DNA from: JBMNEH01 sp050948665 | GTDB taxonomy: Bacteria > Bacillota > Clostridia > Christensenellales > UMGS416 | Assembly: GCA_050948665.1 (NCBI GenBank) | Contig: JBMNEH010000001.1 | Location: forward strand, 2,294,001-2,358,000 | Direction: 5' to 3' | Length of the DNA stretch: 64,000 bases | In this document: positions 40,971-49,100 of the stretch, piece after piece | How positions within the stretch are numbered: position 1 is the stretch's first letter | How the letters are laid out: each line of letters opens with the position of its first letter | Notes under the pieces: model-generated | Databases searched by the model: none | Told to the model about the DNA's origin: nothing | The model's input: only the letters and a program-made list of their open reading frames with translations | Made by a program: the position numbers and the translations under genes

Positions 40971-43565
40971 TCAGGGGTGGAGCCGGGTAGGGGGCAATAT
41001 CTCATTCCGCAGGGCATTTGAGGTCGAGGTCAGCGTGAGATTGGGATTGTAGTAGGGATCCGTCAGGCGGTCTCCCCATTTTTCCAGCATGAACTCCGCT
41101 TCCTTGCGGAAACGCTCTTGTTTTTCCGATGTGTCCTCATAGCCCCGGGATACCGACTCCCGGTGGACGCCTTCGGCTTCCGGCACATACAGTATGCGGT
41201 GACCGGCCTGCCTTACTTTTATGCAATAATCCACATCGTTAAAGGCCACCGCCAGCGCTTCCTCCAGACCTCCGAGCTGCCTGTACAGAGAAGCAGGCGT
41301 CAGCAAAAGCGCTCCGGTAACGGCGCCGACATTCCAAAGCACCGCCAGCCGGCCGTAGTATCCGTTTGCGTCCCCGGATACACCCACATGGATATGCCCG
41401 GCCACACCACCTATTCCCGTCACTACGCCGCCATGCTGCAGCCTGCCGTCGGGGTACAACAGACGTCCCCCGACGGCGCCCACGCCCTGTATGCGCAGCC
41501 GAACAACCATCTCCTGCAGCCAAAGGGGAGACCGCATCTCCACATCGTTGTTGAGCAGCAACAGCAATTCCCCGGAAGCCCGGGCAGCCGCGAAATTATT
41601 GACCGCCGCATAATTGAAGGGTTTGTCCCATTCCAGCACCCGTATGCGGGGATCCTGCCCCAGCTCCCGGTACAGGGCAAAAGTTTCCGGCTGTACGGAA
41701 TGGTTTTCTATGACCAACGCCTCCCAATCCGGATACGCCGCTCTCAGCAGGCCGTCCACGCACCGGCGGAGGTCCTCCGCATGATCCTTATTGGGTATCA
41801 GCACCGAAACCCTGGGAAGACAACGGGGAACAAACCGGGTATGATATCCTTCCGGGGCGTAGGTGACCTGTTCCACCTCCATACCCAGAGCCGTCCAATG
41901 CTCCGCGATCGCCCTGATCCCGGCATCCACACACTGCTGCTGCCGGGCCTTGGATACCGAGGAGGAAAATTGCCGCCAATGGTACAGCACCCGGGGAATA
42001 TGAACAAAAGCGGATGTGCTCCGGCTGAGGCGCAGCATCAGCTCATGGTCCTGGGAACCGTCGAATTCCGGCCGAAGAAGCCCTGTTTTACGCAGAAGAG
42101 CCGCGGAAACGGCGGAAAAATGGCTGATATAGTTCATGGATGTCAGGGTTTCCGGCGAATAATCCGGCTTAAAGAAGGGGCCGTAGGGGTTTTCGGTATC
42201 CTGCTCGTCTATTTTGTCCTCATCACTATAGCAGACCTCCGCGCCCTCCTCCCGGAATGCCCAGGCCACCTCAAAAAGGGCGTCGGGGGTAAGGATATCA
42301 TCATGATCCAAAAAGGCGATGATCTCCCCCCGGGCGGCCTCGATCCCCCGGTTGGTATTGCCGGAAATCCCCAGATTATCCTCAAAAAACAGCACCCGGA
42401 TCCGGCTGTCATCCGCGGCCAACGTCTCCATCCGCTTACGGAGCCCCGGAAGGGAACTGCCTCCGTCCGCCAGTATCAACTCCCAGCAGCCGTAGGTCTG
42501 GTTCCTGACCGATGCCGCCATCTCCTCCAGATACGGCTCCGGGGTGTTGTATACCGGCGTCACAACGCTGATCAGAGGCGGGTCGGCGAAACGATATTCC
42601 CTCTGGACACGCATATCCTTGCCGGTGAGCTGCCTCTTCTTTCTCCACTCCCCGTATTCCTTCGCCGACGTCATATCCAGGATGCGCTCCAGGGTTTTTC
42701 TGAAGGTGGCCCTTAGGCCGAAATTCCGTAAAAACCGAAGGGCCGCCGGGATCCTTCTTATGATCCGCCCCATCCCGGTAAAGATGCGGCCGGCTTTTAA
42801 CCGCAGGCGGTCCGCCCCCGTAAAAGCCGCAAGACCTGCCCGCATGAACCACCGGGCCACCGGGTTGCAGCGAGGAGGAAGGTGCTTCCGGTAATACGCT
42901 TCCAAGCCCTTCGCCGCAGAAACCCGGGAATGCCGGCCGTCAGACTTTCCCGCCGGCGCGGACGAACCCTCCCGGCAGGGGGAAACCACGGTGCCGCAGT
43001 ACAGCGTCAACGCGCCGGCGCCGGCCGCACGGGTACAGAAATCCATATCCGCTCCCCATTCGGTAAAAGCGGTGTCCAGACCCTCCAGCTGCCGCCAAAG
43101 CTCCCCCCGCACCAGCATGCAGCGCAGGGAAAGACACTCCACCGCACCGACGTCTTCCGGAGACAGCCAGGTATGATGATACCGCCCCGGCCCGCGGCGG
43201 GAGGGAAAGCAGCGGTCCAGCTTCAAAAGACGCGCTATCACACTGCCGGGAGAGGGGAAACCGCGTTTGCAGGAGGGGTCAAAGCTCCCGTCCGGCCGCA
43301 GCAGCCGGGGCCCGGCTAATGCCGCGCCCGCCGTTTCCGCCGCCGTCAGCAGCGCTTCCACATCTTCTTCCTTCAGTATCCGGTCACCCCGCAGCAGCAG
43401 CAGCCAGTCCCCCCGCGCCTCTTCCGCCCTTCGCTGCAATGCCTCCGGGCTTTCTCCAACCTCCCGGAGCAGCTGCCAATCGGGCTGCAGCGCCGCGGCC
43501 TGCGCCAAAGGATGCCGGCGCCCCCCCTGCTCGTCGTCACCGTATAAAAGAACAGTCAGACGCAT
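40971..43565 (-). CDS. Multi-domain GT2 glycosyltransferase
   Basis: An 864-residue protein with three GT-A-like segments. The N-terminal one (about 1-230) is diverged (MRLTVLLYGDDEQ, WGADMDFCTRAAGAG). The middle domain (about 345-570) starts ISVVTPVYNTPEPYLEEMA and has LDHDDILTPDALFE with the DxD-like metal motif. The third (about 600-830) starts PRVSVLIPNKDHAEDLRRC and has LLLLNNDVEMRSP, then AFNDVDYCIKVRQAGHRILY. This tandem arrangement is typical of polymerising enzymes of surface polysaccharides (rhamnan- or O-antigen-like). The ATG at 43565 follows GGAGG; the longer frame upstream overlaps the next gene and is rejected. It belongs to a leftward block with the second GT2 and the DUF2142 gene. 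Confidence 0.9.
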   Translation of the reverse strand: MRLTVLLYGDDEQGGRRHPLAQAAALQPDWQLLREVGESPEALQRRAEEARGDWLLLLRGDRILKEEDVEALLTAAETAGAALAGPRLLRPDGSFDPSCKRGFPSPGSVIARLLKLDRCFPSRRGPGRYHHTWLSPEDVGAVECLSLRCMLVRGELWRQLEGLDTAFTEWGADMDFCTRAAGAGALTLYCGTVVSPCREGSSAPAGKSDGRHSRVSAAKGLEAYYRKHLPPRCNPVARWFMRAGLAAFTGADRLRLKAGRIFTGMGRIIRRIPAALRFLRNFGLRATFRKTLERILDMTSAKEYGEWRKKRQLTGKDMRVQREYRFADPPLISVVTPVYNTPEPYLEEMAASVRNQTYGCWELILADGGSSLPGLRKRMETLAADDSRIRVLFFEDNLGISGNTNRGIEAARGEIIAFLDHDDILTPDALFEVAWAFREEGAEVCYSDEDKIDEQDTENPYGPFFKPDYSPETLTSMNYISHFSAVSAALLRKTGLLRPEFDGSQDHELMLRLSRSTSAFVHIPRVLYHWRQFSSSVSKARQQQCVDAGIRAIAEHWTALGMEVEQVTYAPEGYHTRFVPRCLPRVSVLIPNKDHAEDLRRCVDGLLRAAYPDWEALVIENHSVQPETFALYRELGQDPRIRVLEWDKPFNYAAVNNFAAARASGELLLLLNNDVEMRSPLWLQEMVVRLRIQGVGAVGGRLLYPDGRLQHGGVVTGIGGVAGHIHVGVSGDANGYYGRLAVLWNVGAVTGALLLTPASLYRQLGGLEEALAVAFNDVDYCIKVRQAGHRILYVPEAEGVHRESVSRGYEDTSEKQERFRKEAEFMLEKWGDRLTDPYYNPNLTLTSTSNALRNEILPPTRLHP

Positions 43566-43630
43566 ATGATCCTCCATAAAACCGAGTTTCCGGGTTTTCC
43601 CGTTTCGCCGCCGGCCGGCGGAAGCCCCGA

Positions 43631-44539
43631 CTATTTCCTCCCCAGCCGGCAAAGCAATGCCGCCGCCTTTTTTTCGGGCAGCAGCTTCACCGCAATGTCC
43701 AGCAGGGTATACCGGGGTTCGGAAAACAGCCCCCCGAGCAGCTTGAAAAAGCTGCCTTTTTCCCCTTGGAACCAGGCAATCCGCGCGTTTCCCCAGGCAT
43801 GCGCCGCCCGCACCTCCGGATCGGGATATTTCCCGGCCAGCGCCGACATCTGCCGGGCAAAGGGCTCCACCCGCCGGGCGATATACGACTCCCGGTCTGA
43901 CACCCTCCGGAGCCTGCCTGTTTGATTCCCCCCGTGCAGGCGGTACCGCAGCAGCGGCCGGGGCTCCCGCGCAAACCGGCCCAGCCGGGCGCAATGGATG
44001 GCCAGCAGCTGATCGTGCACGCCCTCTTTCCAGGGCAGCGACGCAAGGGCATCCTCCCGCCGGACCGCCAGCGCACAGCCGGGGATCCAGTTATGATACA
44101 GGAGTTTCTTCAACAGCCCGTACCCCTCCCGGACAGGCAGGCGCAAAGACGGCGCGGGCATCCCCTCCCCGTCAATACAGCGCAGCCCGCAATATCCCAG
44201 CGAGACCCCCTGTACCAGCAGAGCGGCAGTAGCAGCCGCCTTTTCCGGCTCCCAGATATCGTCCTGGTCACAGTACAGCAGCACCTCCCCCTTCGTTTCC
44301 CGGGTAAGCAGCGCAAAGGTGGAGACGGAACCCAGGTTCTCCCCGTTTCTGGCAAAGGAAAAGGGCCGGTGATAATGATCCGCGATAAAGGCGCGAAGCG
44401 CCTCCCCCGTCCACCCGGGGGAGGCATCGTCCCGTATCTCCAAAGAGAGCTCCGCCGTCTGGGCGTCCAGTGACGCCAGCTGGGCGCTCCACCACAGGGG
44501 ATCGGGATCATAGACCGCCATCAGCACGGAAATTTTCAT
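43631..44539 (-). CDS. GT2-family glycosyltransferase
   Basis: A 302-residue GT-A fold enzyme, MKISVLMAVYDPDPLWWSAQ, with the metal motif in LLYCDQDDIWEPEKA (DxD) and a receiver segment HNWIPGCALAVRRED. It is similar to rhamnosyltransferase-like proteins of cell-surface polysaccharide clusters. There is GGGAGGA just before two ATGs (44542 and 44539); I choose the second for better spacing. Cotranscribed with the DUF2142 gene upstream, 20 bases away, and the large GT2 downstream. Confidence 0.9.
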   Translation of the reverse strand: MKISVLMAVYDPDPLWWSAQLASLDAQTAELSLEIRDDASPGWTGEALRAFIADHYHRPFSFARNGENLGSVSTFALLTRETKGEVLLYCDQDDIWEPEKAAATAALLVQGVSLGYCGLRCIDGEGMPAPSLRLPVREGYGLLKKLLYHNWIPGCALAVRREDALASLPWKEGVHDQLLAIHCARLGRFAREPRPLLRYRLHGGNQTGRLRRVSDRESYIARRVEPFARQMSALAGKYPDPEVRAAHAWGNARIAWFQGEKGSFFKLLGGLFSEPRYTLLDIAVKLLPEKKAAALLCRLGRK

Positions 44540-44559
44540 CATTCCTCCCATAACCGGCA

Positions 44560-46050
44560 TTACATGGTGGCTTTCAGCAACTCCGCCACCGTCCAAATCT
44601 GGAGCAGCGCTGCCGGCGCGATCCATAAAGGGAACCGGCTTTCAGGCAGGGACAGCTTTCCGCAGCCGAAAAGCAGCAGTACCACGGGCAACAATGGTGT
44701 AAAATACCGCCCCTGCACCCCTTCCACCAGCACCCTGGTGTTGCTGGTATTCCCGAAAAGGAGACCCAGCAGCAGTATCAGCCCCGCCAGCAGGTAGCCG
44801 CCCAGCAACAGCAGCCGCCGGGACAGCTTCAGCGTCCTCCTCTCTCCCAGAACAGCGCACAGCAGCAGCAGGCCAAGCCAGCTCCAGGACAAAGGGTCTG
44901 ACAGTGTCAGCGTCAGCCCGCTGAGATATTTTCCGACCGCTCCGAAAAGATAAAAGTCCTTGTAGTACCAAATCGTATCCAGCAGGATACGCGCCAGCTT
45001 CAGCGGCTGACGCAGCAGCTCCGCCGGGCTGTAGTTGTACTGGCCCTCCCAGTTCAGCCCGCTGTTCGCCGCGTAAAGAGACAAACCCGACAGCAATGCC
45101 GCGACCCCTGCGCAAACCCCCAGAATCGCCGCCCAAACCGCCTTTTTCCCCGGTGACAGGCGGTGGCGGGGAATGGCGAGCATCAACAGCGCGGGCGCCG
45201 CGTAGGCCACCTTGGAAATCGTCAGAAGCACCGTCAAAATGACCAAAGCCGCCATCTCCCGCGCGGGCACCGGTCCCTCGCCCGTGACCAACCGCAGCAG
45301 CAGCGCAAGCAGCAGGGCGGACATGCCGAGGATCATCCCGTCATAGGAGAGGGTAACGGCGATCTGCAGCGCCATCGGCGTCAGCGCGCAGAGCGCCAGC
45401 AGCGGCTTGTACATCGGCGCGGTCCTGACGGCCAGCCACAGCAGCGCTGCGCAGGCCAGCAGTACGCTCCAGCGCCCAAAGAGCAGGAGCAGGGGCTGGG
45501 ATACGCCCAGAGCGCGCCCCAGCGTCAGCCCCGCAACAGCGGGGGCATAATCCGGCAGCCATACCGCTTTCAGAGGGATCTCCGCCGTCCTGCCGGAGGG
45601 CCGCTCGCAGAACCGGGACAGCGCCCCCTCCATCGCCATTTCGGAGTTGACATGCACATCGTAGTCCGCCTGATTGTACAGTATATAATTGGCGTCCGCC
45701 CTCCCTTTATCCCCAAAGAAAAGGGTGTCGCTTATATGAAGGGCGCGGAAATAATGGGTCTCCTCATCGGGAGGAGAGAATGGCGTGAGCGCCAGGCTCC
45801 ATACCAGCCCCAGCCCCAGAAAAAGGCAGAGGAACAGATACTCCGGCTTTGCCCCGGGGCGGATCCCCGCCCAAATCCCCGCGGCGATACAGGGCAGGAT
45901 AGCCATGGAAAGCAGCGCATACTTCCAGGGCAGCATCATTCCGCCGCCCTTCCGTATAAGCAGGAACGCCCCAACGGCCGCCACAGAGCATAACAGGAGG
46001 TAGACGGCAGGACTTATCCGCCGTATGACCCCCTGTGTTTTCTGTTTCAA
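44560..46050 (-). CDS. DUF2142 polytopic membrane protein
   Basis: A 496-residue protein with about 12 hydrophobic helices and the DUF2142 hallmark LTPFSPPDEETHYFRALH (about 95-112). The family is linked to surface polysaccharide assembly and resembles GT-C glycosyltransferases or flippase partners; the exact role is unknown. Start is TTG 46050, preceded by GGGGGAGGAAAGG. The upstream ATG at 46086 lies within the -10 box of the promoter at 46085-46112 and so cannot be used. It is the first gene of the surface-glycan operon. Confidence 0.88.
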   Translation of the reverse strand: MKQKTQGVIRRISPAVYLLLCSVAAVGAFLLIRKGGGMMLPWKYALLSMAILPCIAAGIWAGIRPGAKPEYLFLCLFLGLGLVWSLALTPFSPPDEETHYFRALHISDTLFFGDKGRADANYILYNQADYDVHVNSEMAMEGALSRFCERPSGRTAEIPLKAVWLPDYAPAVAGLTLGRALGVSQPLLLLFGRWSVLLACAALLWLAVRTAPMYKPLLALCALTPMALQIAVTLSYDGMILGMSALLLALLLRLVTGEGPVPAREMAALVILTVLLTISKVAYAAPALLMLAIPRHRLSPGKKAVWAAILGVCAGVAALLSGLSLYAANSGLNWEGQYNYSPAELLRQPLKLARILLDTIWYYKDFYLFGAVGKYLSGLTLTLSDPLSWSWLGLLLLCAVLGERRTLKLSRRLLLLGGYLLAGLILLLGLLFGNTSNTRVLVEGVQGRYFTPLLPVVLLLFGCGKLSLPESRFPLWIAPAALLQIWTVAELLKATM

Positions 46051-46084
46051 GACCCTTTCCTCCCCCGTAAAACATACGATTTTC

Positions 46085-46112
46085 ATTATAAACCATATGA
46101 TAGGATTGTCAA
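46085..46112 (-). promoter_or_regulatory. Promoter of the DUF2142-GT2-GT2 operon
   Basis: TTGACA-16-TATAAT on the minus strand. Its start site near 46078 fixes the TTG 46050 start. It is divergent from holA. Confidence 0.85.
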
Positions 46113-46173
46113 ACCGACTTTCGGGGTGACGGCCCCGCGTTTTTTATGGTATACTTACCGGGGAGGATCGCGC

Positions 46174-47235
46174 ATGGATATGGACACCTTTGTCCGGCAG
46201 CTGCCGAAAACGCAGCCCGGCGGCCTGTATCTGTTTGCCGGGCCGGAAACCTACTGTATGGAGCAGGCGCTGCAGATCATACAGCAGAAACTGGTGCCCC
46301 CCGCTACCGAAGCCTTCGATTATCAACCGCTGCGGGGGGACGAATGCAGCGAGGCGGATCTGCTTTCCGCTCTGGAGCCCCTGCCCTTTATGGCGGAGCG
46401 GCGGCTTGTGGTCGTAAAAGACGCCCCCTGGTTTTTGCCCTCACGCAGGGACGCGGGGGGGAAAGCGGAGGCTCCCGCCGAAGAGAGCAAGCCCGCCAAA
46501 TCCGGCGGAAAAGACGCTTTCCGGGAGCGGCTGGACGATATGCTCCACCCGGGGTTATGTTTGATTTTCACCAGCCAGGAGCCGCCTCCCCCTCGCTCCC
46601 CCTGGGTCAGCTGGGTAAAACAGAAAGGGCTGGTCGTGGAATGCAAGGCGCTGGACGCCGTTGCCTCCCTCCCATGGATCGGCCGTATGGCAAGGCTGGA
46701 GAAGACCTCCATCCCGCGGGATGTCGCTCTCTTCCTATGGGAATACACCGGGGGCGGGCTGCAGAGGATCGCCGCGGAAATGCATAAGCTGGCGGCGGCC
46801 GCCGGAGAAGGGGGCGTCATCACCCGGGAGCTGGTGCAGGCATGCACCACGGAATCTCCCGAGTATAAGATCTACCGTTTTCTGGAGGGGATCATGAGCA
46901 ACCGTCCGGGCGAGGGTCTGGAAGGGCTTTGGCATATGCTGGAGGAGGGGACCCATCCCCTGGCGGCGCTGTCCATGATCGAGGGGCAGATCAAGGCCAT
47001 CGCCTTCGCCGACTGGATCAGGGATTCCGGCTGGAAACCGGAAGAAGCGGCGGCGGCGCTGGACGTCCGGGATTTCGTGCTCCGGAACGCCCTGTACAGA
47101 AAGAGGCGGATCACCCCGGAAAAGGCGCGGGAACTGCTGCTCCTCTGCCGGCAAACGGACGAGGATATTAAAACGGGAAAAACCGGCGACCGGGAAGCGG
47201 TGGACGTCCTGCTCCGGGCACTGGTCTCCATATAG
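46174..47235 (+). CDS. holA: DNA polymerase III subunit delta
   Basis: A 353-residue clamp-loader subunit: the N-terminal region LYLFAGPETYCMEQALQII, a Lys/Glu-rich loop (about 100-128), a AAA+-like middle and a helical C-terminal collar (TSPEYKIYRFLEGI-like TESPEYKIYRFLEGIMS and HPLAALSMIEGQIK). It opens the beta clamp as part of the DnaX complex. Start ATG 46174 follows GGGAGGAT. A possible promoter is GTGACG-18-TATACT (46126-46155). It is followed after 8 bases by the GtrA gene. Confidence 0.93.
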   Translation: MDMDTFVRQLPKTQPGGLYLFAGPETYCMEQALQIIQQKLVPPATEAFDYQPLRGDECSEADLLSALEPLPFMAERRLVVVKDAPWFLPSRRDAGGKAEAPAEESKPAKSGGKDAFRERLDDMLHPGLCLIFTSQEPPPPRSPWVSWVKQKGLVVECKALDAVASLPWIGRMARLEKTSIPRDVALFLWEYTGGGLQRIAAEMHKLAAAAGEGGVITRELVQACTTESPEYKIYRFLEGIMSNRPGEGLEGLWHMLEEGTHPLAALSMIEGQIKAIAFADWIRDSGWKPEEAAAALDVRDFVLRNALYRKRRITPEKARELLLLCRQTDEDIKTGKTGDREAVDVLLRALVSI

Positions 47236-47243
47236 GAGGAAGG

Positions 47244-47699
47244 ATGCGGAAGCTGTGGGAAAAAGCAGGGAGGCTGATGAAATCGGAGGCTTTCCTGTAT
47301 CTGGTGTTCGGCGCGCTGACCACCCTGCTGAACTGGGGGGTCTTCTGGCTGCTGAACCGATGCTTCGGGAAAAGCTTCTACCTCTGGGCTAATCTGATCG
47401 CCTGGGTAACGGCGGTCATTTTCGCCTATATAACAAACAGGATACTGGTTTTCCGGTCAAAGAACCGCTCCGCCGGCAGTGTGGCGGCGGAGTTTCTGGA
47501 ATTCATCGGCGCGCGGCTGGCCACCCTGGGTATCGAGGAAGCCGGGCTGTGGCTGCTGGTGGGACGGCTGTCATGCAACGAAAATGTATCCAAAGTCGGC
47601 CTGAATGTGCTGGTGGTGATACTGAATTTCTTTTTCAGCAAATGGATCGTTTTCCGGAAAAAGGAAAGAAAACCGAAAGATACGGAGGATCCTTCCTGA
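47244..47699 (+). CDS. GtrA-family membrane protein
   Basis: A 151-residue protein with four membrane helices typical of GtrA (FLYLVFGALTTLLNWGVFWLL, with terminal FFFSKWIVFRKK). GtrA proteins are thought to flip or transfer lipid-linked sugars for surface glycan modification. Its place next to holA and opposite the GT2 block suggests a loose link to surface glycan assembly. GGAGGAAGG precedes the ATG. Confidence 0.9.
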   Translation: MRKLWEKAGRLMKSEAFLYLVFGALTTLLNWGVFWLLNRCFGKSFYLWANLIAWVTAVIFAYITNRILVFRSKNRSAGSVAAEFLEFIGARLATLGIEEAGLWLLVGRLSCNENVSKVGLNVLVVILNFFFSKWIVFRKKERKPKDTEDPS

Positions 47700-47849
47700 C
47701 CGGCAGTCCGTCCCTCCCATGCCCCCGGAGAGCGGAAGCGCGGGGGCAGGCCAGCGGGCGATGACGCTCTTTATCCCGCCCCGGGAGGGCCGCGGCGGCC
47801 TGGCGCAGGGCGCCGGGCGCTCCGTGTTTATAAATAATCCGCGCCGCTA

Positions 47850-47879
47850 TTGCCCGGGGGAGCCGCGAAGGCTTATAAT
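47850..47879 (+). promoter_or_regulatory. Promoter of the WG-repeat lipoprotein gene
   Basis: TTGCCC-18-TATAAT, 28 bases before the ATG. Confidence 0.7.
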
Positions 47880-47907
47880 AGGCGCAGGCTTATACGGAGG
47901 ATGTTTT

Positions 47908-48987
47908 ATGAAGCAAATCGTATCGATCATACTGGCGGCGGTACTCTGCCTGGGACTGGCCGGCTGCCGGCTGGAGGATGTGGAAGAGCTGACTAAGCCG
48001 GTACCCAATAAGAATTGGAAGGGCAGCGGTGTGTTGACCGGCACGGTCTATACCCTCAGCGAAAAGTGGATGACCAACCATCCGGAGTACACCGGCTGGA
48101 CGGTAGACGGTGACCTGGTGGGCAACGACCGGGTGCGTATCTCCGCCGTAAAAGAGGGGAAACGGCTCTACGGTTACGCCGACCTGTACGGACGGATCGT
48201 GATCGCCCCGGCGTATTCGGACGCCGTCAGCTTTGATCAGGGCTATGCCGCCGTACAGAGGGACGGCCTCTGGGGGCTGATCAATACCGCGGGCGAGGCG
48301 GTACTGGATTGCGCTTATGACGGCGTGTACGGCGTGGGCGGCAACCGTATCGCCGTCATCACCGAAGGAACCTGCGTTCAGTATATGGATATGCGGGGCA
48401 ATTCCCGCCTGCGGGTCAACAATATGTACGGCGGTCCCTTCTCCGACGGTTTCGCCTATGTGGTGAATCTCCGGACCGGCGACTACGGCTTTATCGACAC
48501 GAAGGGGAACGTCGTTATCGATACCATATACGACGCGGCAGGCAGTTTTGTCGACGGGTACGCCATGGTCAAGGAGGGAAGCTCCGTATCCGTCATCAAC
48601 AAGAGCGGCGCGGTGACCGGCAAGCTGCCCGGTTCGAACATCGGTGTGTTTATCGATGGCTACACCCTCCGGTACCTGTCAGACAGCAGCAGCCCCATCC
48701 CCACCACAAGGGTATACACGCTGTATGATCCCTTCGGTCAAATCTGCGGAGAATGGAAGAACCTGTTCCATATGACTGATTTTGAAAAAGGCATCGCCTT
48801 TCTCACCGCTCCCGCGGACGAAACCGGCGCCACAGCCAGGACCTACGGTATGGATATGGACGGCAACACCTATGCGCTTTCCCTGTCCGACCGCTACAAC
48901 GGCTTCAGCTATTCCGACGGCGTGGCCTTCGGCATGATACAGAACGAGGACGGCACCGTCACCTACCATCTGTACATGATCGGCTGA
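47908..48987 (+). CDS. WG-repeat lipoprotein
   Basis: A 359-residue protein with a lipoprotein signal (MKQIVSIILAAVLCLGLAGC, lipobox LAGC, Cys at 20). The mature part consists of repeated beta units of the WG/KWG type (RLYGYADLYGRIVIAPAYSD, LWGLINTAGEAVLDCAYDGV, DYGFIDTKGNVVIDTIYDAA, each about 30-50 residues). Such repeats form propeller-like binding surfaces; ligand unknown. ATG 47908 follows GGAGGATG. Confidence 0.88.
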   Translation: MKQIVSIILAAVLCLGLAGCRLEDVEELTKPVPNKNWKGSGVLTGTVYTLSEKWMTNHPEYTGWTVDGDLVGNDRVRISAVKEGKRLYGYADLYGRIVIAPAYSDAVSFDQGYAAVQRDGLWGLINTAGEAVLDCAYDGVYGVGGNRIAVITEGTCVQYMDMRGNSRLRVNNMYGGPFSDGFAYVVNLRTGDYGFIDTKGNVVIDTIYDAAGSFVDGYAMVKEGSSVSVINKSGAVTGKLPGSNIGVFIDGYTLRYLSDSSSPIPTTRVYTLYDPFGQICGEWKNLFHMTDFEKGIAFLTAPADETGATARTYGMDMDGNTYALSLSDRYNGFSYSDGVAFGMIQNEDGTVTYHLYMIG

Positions 48988-49001
48988 TGCCGGCCGATCC
49001 G

Positions 49002-49030
49002 CCGCCCTTCCGAAAGGAGGGGCGGTTTTT
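49002..49030 (+). terminator. Rho-independent terminator of the WG-repeat gene
   Basis: A 10-bp stem CCGCCCTTCC/GGAGGGGCGG (one G-T pair) with a GAAA tetraloop and five T. Confidence 0.87.
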
Positions 49031-49058
49031 CGTCCCGACAATTGCCGGAACCGGGCGC

Positions 49059-49086
49059 AAAAAAGGCGGAGACAAGCGTCTCCGCC
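49059..49086 (-). terminator. Rho-independent terminator of the LCP gene
   Basis: On the minus strand GGCGGAGAC/GTCTCCGCC (9 bp, 4-base loop) is followed by six T. Confidence 0.93.
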
Positions 49087-49100
49087 CGGGGCGCCGCAGC

